Below, in pieces: positions 54,201-60,831 of a DNA stretch of 64,000 nt; position 1 is the first letter of the stretch, and the number at the start of each line of letters is the position of its first letter. The notes under the pieces are model-generated. The model was not told where the DNA came from, did no database searches, and worked only from the letters and a program-made list of their open reading frames with translations. The stretch is taken from positions 107,416-171,415 of the forward strand of contig NZ_VTWT01000011.1 of assembly GCF_008727925.1 (NCBI RefSeq). The letters run 5' to 3'. This DNA is from Adhaeribacter soli (GTDB taxonomy: Bacteria > Bacteroidota > Bacteroidia > Cytophagales > Hymenobacteraceae). A program made the translations under genes and the position numbers.

Positions 54201-55921
54201 TTTGAGGTGCCGAAATAAATGGCAGGCAGTTTATTTAAGCGGTGTATAACTCCGCCATTTACCAGACGCGGTTGGGTGGCTGCCAGTAACTGAAATAAAT
54301 CGCGGCCATAACCGGACTGGTCGTACCAAACAACAATAGAGCCGTTACTGTTGCCCACAAAACCTTTCAGCGCGGCAGTATCTAATTGTCCGCCGCTGGT
54401 AAAACCAATATCGTACACTGCATTATCGCTGCTTCTTATTACCTGGATGGCCGATCCGGAATAATTGCTGCTAAGTTTGCGCAAAGAGTAAACTGCGGCG
54501 CCGGTGGTACTGCCAAGGCCGGCATTGTCCAGCGTGTTTACCCGGGTAATGGTTACTGAATAAATTTTCGTAGTGCTGCCATCCTGGGCGGTAACTCTTA
54601 AATCAACGGTAGTTTTCACCCTGTTCAAAACCACTGCAGCTGAAGCCGAACCACTGTTAATGGGAGCCCATCCTCCCCCGTTTACCTGGATCTGAAGCGA
54701 GGCATTAGCCTCTGCCTTGGTAGGGGTAACCGTAATGGAGGTAGCATTAGTTACTAATGCGGTATAATTTGTTGTTGTACTGGCGAACGCCGGCGATAAG
54801 GTGCCGCTGCTGAGGGTTAAGTTGGAAAGGTCCGCATTCGTAGAATTTACGGTAATAACCTTCGATGAAAAGCTGCCGCAGGTAGTAGTTAAGTAAATGG
54901 TAGCCGTACCAGCGCCAACTCCGGTAACCACTCCGGCAGCATTTACAGTTGCAATGCCGGTGTTGCTGCTGGCCCAGTTACCAGAAGCATAATCTATGTA
55001 CTTCACAATCACCACGCCGGAGCCGCCCGAGCCGCCTAAGCCAATACCGCCGCCGCCACCGCCCCCGCTGCCGGTATTTGCAACACCATTTGTGGCCAAC
55101 GTTGGGTTGCCCCCGCCATTGCCACCAATTCCGGAACCACCCACTCCTAAAGTAGTATTGGTACAGGTTCTGCCGCCGCCGCCACCCGCCGCATAATTAA
55201 CCCCAACGCCTGTAATGTAATCAAACTTGCCTATGCCGCCATTTCCGCCGGTAGCGCTTGATGCCGCCGAACCGGTTCCACCGGCACCGCCGCCGCCGCC
55301 GCCGGCTGCACTACAACCTAAGTCTGCCGCAGTCCCATTTCCGCCGTTGTTTCCTTGCCCCGCACTGCCCGCTCCAGCTGATGCACCAGTAGGGTTGCCT
55401 CCGGAAGCGCCGCTGCCACCACCACCGGAGCCGCCACTATAGGCTGCTCCACCGCCGTCACGGCTAGCCCCTCGTCCGCCGCCGGTTGCTACCATTAGCG
55501 TACCAAAAGAAGAGTTTCCACCGTTTGCTTCCGGGCCGCCACCGCCACCCACTGTAATTGTATAAGTGGTTCCTCCAACCAGGGCTTGGGTATTGGTGCT
55601 GCGCACACCGCCGCCGCCGCCGCCGCCGCCACCATTAGAGCCGCCGCCTCCGCCGCCGGCCACTACCAGCATTCCCACATTGCCACTAAAGCCGGCGGGT
55701 ACGGTAAAGGTACCTGAGGAGGTGAATCTATGGATGCGGTAGCCATTTACTACGGTAAGCGTCCCCCCCGTGGGAAGATCAGGGCCCGTTAAATTAATGC
55801 TGCTTCCAACACTTACAACAGAACTTCCATTGATAGCGCCGGTAGGGCATTGGGCGTAACCAGAAAAAAACTGCAACGTCAGAAGTACCGTTGAAACCAG
55901 GAAATGTAAGGAATTCCGCAT
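48263..55921 (-). CDS. Giant T9SS adhesin-like protein with glycine-rich N-terminal domain
   Basis: 2552 residues. A signal peptide ends SGYAQCP. About 60-310 is a glycine-rich domain (runs of six to eight Gly between short hydrophobic strands). Then come a Big_2-like domain (IATVNAAGVVTGVGAGTATI) and a cadherin-like sandwich. An arabinofuranosidase/LamG-type domain follows at about 475-740 (AVYSLRKLSSNYSGSAIQV, WYDQSGYGRDLFQ), then a second cadherin-like unit. Four GEVED domains (VEDYTLNILP and similar) alternate with six fibronectin-like units (LSWQ...GYKVYLG...YYWKVVPYNS). A T9SS sorting domain ends the protein (VLPNPFRSSLQVKLPG, ending TTLRVMKQ). Likely a surface or secreted adhesin. Its N-terminal half is paralogous to the + strand gene at 60832. 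Confidence 0.88.
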   Translation of the reverse strand: MRNSLHFLVSTVLLTLQFFSGYAQCPTGAINGSSVVSVGSSINLTGPDLPTGGTLTVVNGYRIHRFTSSGTFTVPAGFSGNVGMLVVAGGGGGGSNGGGGGGGGGVRSTNTQALVGGTTYTITVGGGGGPEANGGNSSFGTLMVATGGGRGASRDGGGAAYSGGSGGGGSGASGGNPTGASAGAGSAGQGNNGGNGTAADLGCSAAGGGGGGAGGTGSAASSATGGNGGIGKFDYITGVGVNYAAGGGGGRTCTNTTLGVGGSGIGGNGGGNPTLATNGVANTGSGGGGGGGIGLGGSGGSGVVIVKYIDYASGNWASSNTGIATVNAAGVVTGVGAGTATIYLTTTCGSFSSKVITVNSTNADLSNLTLSSGTLSPAFASTTTNYTALVTNATSITVTPTKAEANASLQIQVNGGGWAPINSGSASAAVVLNRVKTTVDLRVTAQDGSTTKIYSVTITRVNTLDNAGLGSTTGAAVYSLRKLSSNYSGSAIQVIRSSDNAVYDIGFTSGGQLDTAALKGFVGNSNGSIVVWYDQSGYGRDLFQLLAATQPRLVNGGVIHRLNKLPAIYFGTSNLATAKEVMFPGAVTMVGVAKGTSPTPGSFISKTGTAAGANTNYPSPFDFTNNGGDFYIGNAATTVGSATSLANANPRSDISSLVPASVYSFTSQFAAGSTTYSYRNGIQTGAFSVAAYSDNGNSLRMGNRNELTQQGNFYTPEMVMFNTVLSTSERNTLETNQKNTYISADANLSSLSVNKGTLSPVFASATTGYSVTIDKSMLPFTLTAAASHLYADVRLRVNGGTYAPLARNTPSAALPVTVGSNTIEVKVTAQDGSTIKTYTINLIVEQYCQAGISVNNPKISSNNVRYIDNVNFAGINNNSGTTGGGYQDFTSQTGQVTAGGTYTFTATKAPSSNCLIYVWIDYNQDDDFTDTGELIYSTVAIAGPYTSAITIPLTASVGTTRMRIRLVNDSYGGNYTPCGDSYFGQVEDYSLNILPPPAPVCATGMFPANGTDQECLATLSWQAATNAAGYKVYMGSSAQTLVLVSTQTGTTYTPPSLLSGSTYYWKVVPYNSAADAPGCNIYSFTKYTCYCSTGTTYADNHRITEVHFAGINNYSYFSGNGYQQFTSSDTGRVMAGTTVPFAAAGNGNGSYSRFLAWIDYNRDGDFDDAGEQIYANNTAGPYSASITIPVTASIGNTRMRLRLLHTAYSSNITPCGTNDVGDVEDYTINIRQLAAPRCAAGFSPSDGNELLCSRSLSWQSVLYAEGYKVYTGLSPASLALVSTQTTTTYTPTGLLYGHIYYWKVVPYNSGGEAAGCSTNSFTVQPLACATGISPVNNGSDNCGTSTLSWQPVSCATGYKLYLGTSPAALSLISNQAGTAYSPSGLTGTSTYYWKVVPYNSSGEAAGCSVNSFTKSICYCPAGTDYPDGQFISNLNFGGISNNSGTSGGGYQDFTAITGQVTAGGTYNFDVSGTGHLYSSLQAWIDYNGDGDFTDVGELVYSGNRAGPYSSNITIPLTASVGLTRMRVRLDHTTNGYNGTSCGNSWVGQVEDYTLNILPIPAPGCATGFSPADGTELICNGSLSWQSVLYADGYKVYLGLSQASLALVSTQTTTTYTPTGLVYGQTYYWKIVPYNSTGEATSCSTNSLTLQPLACVTGISPVNNGSDNCAASKLSWQAVNCASGYKIYLGTSPTALLLVSDQAGLDYWPSGLTGNAVYYWKVVPYNSSGEASGCSVNSFTKTACYCAAGSNSTSNQFVSSVNFGGISNNSGTSGSGYQDFTFIQGQIQAGSTETFAATATSHLYSELMVWIDYNRDGDFTDAGEMIYSLTGFGPYNSSITVPPTARAGLTRMRVRLTHTYYGYNGTSCGYSDYGQVEDYSINILPLPVPVCVSGTAPATNTIGYPANLSWQASPLAEGYKVYMGPSAAALTQVSNQTGLSYNLSGLTGGKTYYWKVVPYNLAGDNTNCSIYTFTTPRATTWTGAVSTNWFDSGNWTSAVPDSTALALIPASLTVYPVLFSGKAAAKSLTISGELHFTGGEMKVSDTLTLSNGGALTTGGQSILTLQKQFTQSGGTFTATGGTVSFVNPASFTLPALTYYNLTIYGGPNAVITTAGNAAANGNLTLSGSGATLHNDYVLAVKGNLEANIPQTGTGKIKLISGKLTGHLLSGSATINNLEVDDILGATMIGDLTLTGALTLSAGNLTATAGKTLSLNGTISEEMGRKYNGELVKTISIGSGMANSLFGNIGVGLDNADAGNWGAITVTRHTGTGSFISNPTAPNVQGINRYWKIEPQFRPTGKTINLTLSWLSDENNGLTFPNNLAQVWKSEDNGLTWIPVEGLKPVISNGNLRSVTVQTSSFSLWTVSDAMNPLPVKWLHFNGKANLEGNQLNWATASEKDSKAFVVERSPDGRRFEAIGEVAAAGQSNSVREYGFLDKNSSVLAEKAVYYRLKQMDFNGRYEYSSMVAIKREKTVEITVLPNPFRSSLQVKLPGTSMASFKFTTAEGKTLYLKDKKALSGIVQLDDLPVLAPGMYLLQVVSGQNVTTLRVMKQ

Positions 55922-56595
55922 AAGGCCAATTAAAAAGATTTACTGGTTTTGTAGTGGGCTTTGCTAAGGCCTGCTGTAAAACCCCGTGGCAATGGTTAAA
56001 GAATAGGAAGCAGAATTAGGCACCCAACCAGTAACAAAGTTTCAATAAATAATAACTTAAATCCTAAAAAATGGCATAGACAAAGTGTGTACACATTTTG
56101 TAATACGTTGTCTTTCAGGTTGTTTTTTTATTGTTGGAAGGGGAGGCGACAGAAGTGAGAAATTAAAATCCAGGAAATTGCGATCGGATAAATTTGCCAA
56201 AACGGTATCTGATTTGGGAAAAAGGTGGTGTTAAAGCTTGAGTCTGCAATGCCGGAAACTGACTGATCGGAAGGCATTTTTAAGTTTTGAATTACCTTCA
56301 GTTAAATTGCCTTCAACCAATATTAATAATCCCTATTAGCTTATTAAATATGACTAATTACTTTGTTATATCACTTGTAACTTTACCTAAAGCCTGATTA
56401 TCTAATTTGCAATACTGATACCTTAAAATATGTAAACTAAAATCAGTACGCATTTCGGTGAAAAAACAGACACCTTCCTTTTTCAAACGGTATGTTTTTT
56501 GGCAAAAAACCGGACGCTAACTATCTAATATACTTAAGGTTCCAAGATAGCAGATCTTTGTTCAGGAGACAATTAAAGTAAAAAGAAGCAGGCTA
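55922..56595. other. Promoter-side interval of the giant gene
   Basis: About 670 bp, very AT-rich, with one near-perfect palindrome (56081-56100) and no gene. It should hold the promoter of the 48263-55921 gene and the 3' end of the 7TM-DISM gene. Confidence 0.45.
56081..56100. promoter_or_regulatory. 20-bp near-perfect palindrome before the giant gene
   Basis: CAAAGTGTGTACACATTTTG is symmetric apart from one mismatched pair. It lies 160 bp upstream of the giant gene and could bind a dimeric regulator; the 7TM-DISM protein with an HTH is encoded next door. Confidence 0.4.
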
Positions 56596-58497
56596 TCAAA
56601 CAGAAGATGCGTCATCATTCTCTGCTTCCGGTTTCTCAGGATTTAGGCCTTCTTCTATTTCGGCAATCTTTTTGAAAAGGCGGGTTTTGGCGCGGCGCAC
56701 GCTTGCCGGTTCGATGTTGAGCAGAGTAGCAATCTCTTTAGTAGTTAGGTTAATGTGGAAGTAACTATAGAGCCGCAGTTCATTTTTGGTAAGGTTAGGG
56801 TATTTGGCCTGGAGGTCCTGGAAAAAGTTAGGATGAACCTGCTCAAAGTGAAGCCTGAATTTGCTCCAGTCATCGTCCAGGTGCAGGTTAGATTGCAGCA
56901 GCGATTTTACTTCGGAAAGTTCTTTGTGCTTGTTGTTCGGGTTTAATTTAGGGAGCTCTTCAATCTGGAGTTTCAGCTTGGCCAGCATGGCATTTTTCTG
57001 CTCCATATAGAGCGTAATGGATGCAAGTTCGCGGTGATTGTCGGCCAGTTTTTTCTGAAGCTCTTTGTTCACGGACTTTCCTTCCAGAATATCGACGTTG
57101 AGCTGCCGGTTTTCCAGTTCTTTTATATTCCGCTGGTTTTCGGTTTCCCGGAAGGCATCCTGTATTTGTTCATTTTCCAGGGTTATTTGTCGGTGCAGCT
57201 TTTCCCTGCGTCTTATTTCATTTGCCAAATGGCGGGCTTCTTCTTCTTTAACCGCCAGGCTGTCGCGCAGGGTTTGCAACCGGGAAACTGTAACTACCGA
57301 AAAGCATAGCCCCAGCGAAATTATGGCCAGATCCGGGAGAACTAAGCGGCCCGCATTATCGGAGCTAAAAAATACGTGGTAAAAGGCTACGCTGAAAATG
57401 AAGAATATCGGCACCAAGTTAGCATACAAATAGGGCTTGGCAAATGGAATATTGCGTCGGTAAGCTATAATTCCGGTTATTACTAACAATGTAACTACCC
57501 CCAAAACAAGCAAATTATCAAAGCCTATAGTATAGGGATTTATGCAAAACACCGTTATGTTTATGAGCATAACTATTGCCGTGAAAGTCAGATAGGTGTA
57601 CAACGCATAGCGCAGCCAGGAATCGAGCTTTGGCAGGTTCAGCTTCGTTTGTAAGTAAGAACGGGTGAATTGTACGCTTCCAAACAAAATTAAAGCTACG
57701 CTCAAATGCATAAGCACCTGGTTCAGATCATAAAAGTTGGCTTTCCCTTCCGACGTTAGGCGCAGATTAAATACCGGCGATGGAAAGGCGATATTAAAGA
57801 AGAACCGGTAGGCCGTAATATATAGCATGCCGCCCACCTGTAGTATCAGAAAATACGCAATGGTGCTATCGCGGAAGCGGTAATACAAGTGAAGGTTATT
57901 CAGAAACAAAATAACCAGCAGGGCCAGAGATACTATCCAGGCGGCGCCAAAGAAGTAGGCGGCCTCCTGGGCCTCAGCTTCTTTTTCCCACTGTAAGGAA
58001 AGCTTAACGGCAGCCGGAATTGGGGTAGGGCCGGTCAGGTTTACCTTAACATAAATAACAGAGGTGGATTTTCCTGGCAAAAGCATTGAAAACCGGCCCC
58101 TGGTTCTGTTATTATCTGAGGGTGCGTAGACGCCGGCCCGCTGCAACTCCCATTTTTCAGTATCCGGATTAAACTGGAATAAGGTATTGTCCAAATATGG
58201 CAGCACTCTAAGCTGATAGGAAGCGGTAAAACTGCTTTGGTTGGCAGCAGTTATTTTTAGCCAATACCGACTGACTTTCCCGGCCCGCAAGGAATCGATA
58301 GGGATAAATTTTAAAGCAGGATCGGTTCTTACGCGTTCAAAAGTATAGCCCTTATCTTCCAGCACCTGCCAGGTTATTTTGGGCTCCCGGCTTTCTCCGG
58401 CGGCCATTAAAGGCGTTGTCCAGCCCAGGATAATTACCAGAAAGCTAAAAACACAACTTAACTTAAAATAGAACTGAAGGCTGGCAGATCGCGGCAA
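56596..58497 (-). CDS. 7TM-DISM sensor with coiled coil and LuxR-type HTH
   Basis: 633 residues. A signal peptide (about 1-33) precedes a 7TMR-DISMED2-type extracellular domain (about 38-165; SRYWLKITAANQ, YLDNTLFQF, ARAGVYAP-like segment). Seven membrane segments (about 180-400) follow, then a long coiled coil (405-520, rich in Glu, Arg and Gln). The C-terminal HTH at about 565-615 (LTKNELRLYSYFHINLTTKE, then IATLLNIEPASVRRAKTRL) is LuxR/GerE-like. Such one-component sensors link an extracellular, often carbohydrate, signal to transcription. It lies upstream of the giant adhesin gene on the same strand, suggesting a regulatory link. Confidence 0.85.
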   Translation of the reverse strand: MPRSASLQFYFKLSCVFSFLVIILGWTTPLMAAGESREPKITWQVLEDKGYTFERVRTDPALKFIPIDSLRAGKVSRYWLKITAANQSSFTASYQLRVLPYLDNTLFQFNPDTEKWELQRAGVYAPSDNNRTRGRFSMLLPGKSTSVIYVKVNLTGPTPIPAAVKLSLQWEKEAEAQEAAYFFGAAWIVSLALLVILFLNNLHLYYRFRDSTIAYFLILQVGGMLYITAYRFFFNIAFPSPVFNLRLTSEGKANFYDLNQVLMHLSVALILFGSVQFTRSYLQTKLNLPKLDSWLRYALYTYLTFTAIVMLINITVFCINPYTIGFDNLLVLGVVTLLVITGIIAYRRNIPFAKPYLYANLVPIFFIFSVAFYHVFFSSDNAGRLVLPDLAIISLGLCFSVVTVSRLQTLRDSLAVKEEEARHLANEIRRREKLHRQITLENEQIQDAFRETENQRNIKELENRQLNVDILEGKSVNKELQKKLADNHRELASITLYMEQKNAMLAKLKLQIEELPKLNPNNKHKELSEVKSLLQSNLHLDDDWSKFRLHFEQVHPNFFQDLQAKYPNLTKNELRLYSYFHINLTTKEIATLLNIEPASVRRAKTRLFKKIAEIEEGLNPEKPEAENDDASSV

Positions 58498-58631
58498 AAT
58501 AATAAGGTAGTAAGGTCAAAAGACTGTACGCCCTTTACTTAAAAAGGATCAATGTAAAATTACTGTGTAATTTTTTAATTAAATTACTAAATGCCACAAT
58601 ATTTTATTTGTGATTTGATAATAAAATAAAC

Positions 58632-59384
58632 TTAGAATCGCCTTAAAAATGAAAGGTAGAAAAGTGTGGATAATATGTTATTGGATATTAAAGGCCAAAA
58701 CTGCCGGACCTCCTCCAGGTCAAAGAACAGGTAGCTATCCAGTATTTCTCTGCGATAGCTGCCATTGAAGCGTTCTATATAGCCATTCTGCATCGGCTTG
58801 CCCGGCTGGATATACTGGATGCTGGTCTTTTCCTTTTCACACCACAAGGTAAAATCAGCGCTGGTAAACTCCGGCCCGTTGTCTACTCTGATCGTTTTGG
58901 GCTTCCCCCGCCAGTCTATTAATTGCTCCAGGCTGCGGATCACGCTTTTAACTGCAATGGAAGTGGCTACTTCTATTGCCAGTGCTTCCCGGTTGCAGTT
59001 ATCGATCACGTTCAGGGTCCGGAACTTATTGCCTGACACCAGTGAGTCGCTCATAAAGTCCATGCTCCAGCTCCTATTAAGTTCGGGTTGCTGCACTAAA
59101 GGCTGCTTTACCCGGGCCGGCAGTCTGCGTTTGCCTCTTCTTTTCTTGTTTAGCTTTAATAATCGGTAGATCCGGTACACCCGTTTGTGATTCCACGTTT
59201 TACCAGCCCTTTTCAGGCAGGAGAGCAGTTTCCGAAAGCCATAGGCCGGGTGAGCAGCAACCAGCTCCTGCAGGGCAGTGATCACTTCTGAATCATCCTT
59301 ACAGCTTTTATAATAGTACTTCGAGCGCGAAAGGCTGCTTAAACTACAGGCCCTGGTAACCGATAAGCCATATGCCGAAACCAA
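58632..59384 (-). pseudogene. IS3 transposase OrfB, C-terminally truncated
   Basis: 250 codons if read from the ATG at 59384; in the natural product OrfB would be made as a fusion after a -1 frameshift at 59428-59422. It contains HTH_21 (HPAYGFRKLL) and the rve integrase core. The DDE residues are D in WSMDFMSD, D in IRVDNGPEF and E in NGYIERFNGSYRREIL. After EEVR the frame runs into unrelated sequence (QFWPLISNN...), replacing the usual last 40 or so residues. Confidence 0.8.
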
Positions 59385-59775
59385 CTCTTCAGCTAAGGCT
59401 TTCTGCTGCCAGAGCCCCAGCCTTTTTTGACCCGCAGACGTGCGTCAGTATCGGGTCGATTACCTCCTTTAAAATAGCATGATCCAGGCTCAGGTCTGCA
59501 AACATTTTCTTGAGCCGCTGGTTTTCTTCTTCCCCTTCTATTAGCCGCTGCACATCTGAGGCTTCCATACCCCCGTAGCGGCTCTTCCACTTGTAAAAGG
59601 CCGCCCGGCTGTTCTCCAGCTCCCGGCAAATGTCCTCCGCCTTTGGCCCCGCTTCGTGCTCCTTTAATGCCTTAACAATCTGGCTCTCGGTAAATCTTGT
59701 CTTTTTCATCTTATCAGTTTAAAATTAAACATTTCTGTCTACTTTTAAACTGTCTCGTTTTTAGGGATACTTACA
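58704..59775 (-). mobile_element. IS3-family element (IS407-like), 3'-truncated
   Basis: orfA and orfB of an IS3-family transposase with a conserved A-AAA-AAG slippery site. The left end is taken at 59775, where the minus strand begins TGTAAGTATCCCTAAAAAC. Homology to IS3 OrfB stops after DLEEVR (about 58704), and no matching right end is found before the 7TM-DISM gene. The element has lost its 3' end, so it is probably immobile on its own. Confidence 0.8.
59389..59709 (-). CDS. IS3-family transposase OrfA
   Basis: 106 residues. HTH of the HTH_Tnp_1 type: RFTESQIVKALKEHEAG followed by FYKWKSRYGGM, then a leucine-rich coiled coil (ENQRLKKMFADLSLDHAIL), as in the IS407 subgroup. The end carries the A-AAA-AAG slippery heptamer (59428-59422) in SKKAG, where a -1 shift would continue into OrfB as KKRLGLWQQKALAEEL. 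OrfA itself looks intact. Confidence 0.85.
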   Translation of the reverse strand: MKKTRFTESQIVKALKEHEAGPKAEDICRELENSRAAFYKWKSRYGGMEASDVQRLIEGEEENQRLKKMFADLSLDHAILKEVIDPILTHVCGSKKAGALAAESLS

Positions 59776-60831
59776 GAGGGAAGTTAAAGAGGAGAATTTT
59801 TTAACGCGCAGGCTAAGCTTGCTGGAAGTATTGATTTTAGAATAACAAATATTAAACACGGAGCAAGATTAACCGTGTGCAGGCAGAAATGTTGGGGGTG
59901 ATGCCTGGGACAACTATTCTACTTCAGAAGTAAAAGTTCTTTTCACAGAAAGTCGGACTTAAAACCTAAAGTCAAATTTTTTATGCACGAGGGGATGCTA
60001 GATAAATAAAAATCCTGCTTCGTTGAATGGAAAGCAGGATTTTTGTTTCAGTTGACCAAAGGAGTGAAATACCGAACTTTATCCACAAAGATGTGGCCTA
60101 TTTTTAGACACAAAATATATGATTTGAAATTGAAAAATGATTTTTGTCTACTAGTAAAAGGATCAAATTCAGGAATACTCATTATGATATCCAACATGTC
60201 TTTATGAATAAGCTTGTATATAAGAAAGTCATAAATACCTAGTTGTTGCTTGATAACGATGTGTAGAAATGAGGTAATTAAATGCATTTATCTTAATGAG
60301 ATTGAGGTTTTGAAAGAAATTAAAAGATTTAAAGGTTGTTTATTATAAAATTAATAAATAAAATACTACTTTTGACCATCTGGAATTTAGCCGATAGATT
60401 TTTGCTTTATCTGATTTCTAATATCAAATATTCTTCAGTTATAAATAACTCAAACCCACTTCAAAATAGAAGGGAGATCAGCGCGTAGTACGGCGTCTGA
60501 AAATTTATTTAAGTCCGGGCTTTAAGCCGGAAGTGCCCAAGTATTATCTGCCAGAATCAATTACGGCGGAAAAATCATACCAAATTAACCGTTCCGCAGG
60601 AAAAAGGGCCTCCGGAAGGCTGGCCCGGTAATGCTATTCACTAATTTTTACGCTTTACATAAACAAAACCCACAATGCTTCACAGGAAGTATAATTTCCT
60701 GAAAAGCCACAACAAACGTCATGTTTTATTAATGCTATATGAGAAAAACAGTACCAACGCGCCAGGCCAACTCCGGGCAGCCCGTCTTTACAACCAGAAA
60801 GCAAACAGGGTTCTTAACCAAAGGCTGCCAG
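59776..60831. other. Gene-free interval with module copy 5
   Basis: About 1050 bp of AT-rich DNA between the IS and the start of the next large gene. It holds module copy 5 (60008-60086) and a 79-codon minus-strand frame (60048-60287) ending in the module peptide FVDKVRYFTPLVN; this frame may be a remnant gene, but nothing else in it is recognisable. Confidence 0.4.
60008..60086 (-). repeat. DKVRYF/terminator module, copy 5
   Basis: AAAAATCCTGCTT (60008-60020) pairs perfectly over 13 bp with AAGCAGGATTTTT (60032-60044), with a T-rich tail on the minus strand. Bases 60086-60048 translate to VDKVRYFTPLVN and a stop. Upstream codons continue KIGHIF, parallel to KINQIV of copy 4. Confidence 0.65.

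Noticed and set aside
54996..55442. Proline-rich open frames on the + strand
   Set aside because: They are the antisense of glycine codon runs in the giant gene (GGC/GCC repeats) and have no start context, signal or homology.
39556..60086. Integron attC array for the five-copy module
   Set aside because: The copies lack the attC core sites (RYYYAAC/GTTRRRY in the right places), all carry terminator-type T-tails, and no integrase gene is in the window.
60048..60287. Independent small gene of 79 codons
   Set aside because: Only its last residues match the module; the rest is AT-rich with no family features. Kept as part of the module description.
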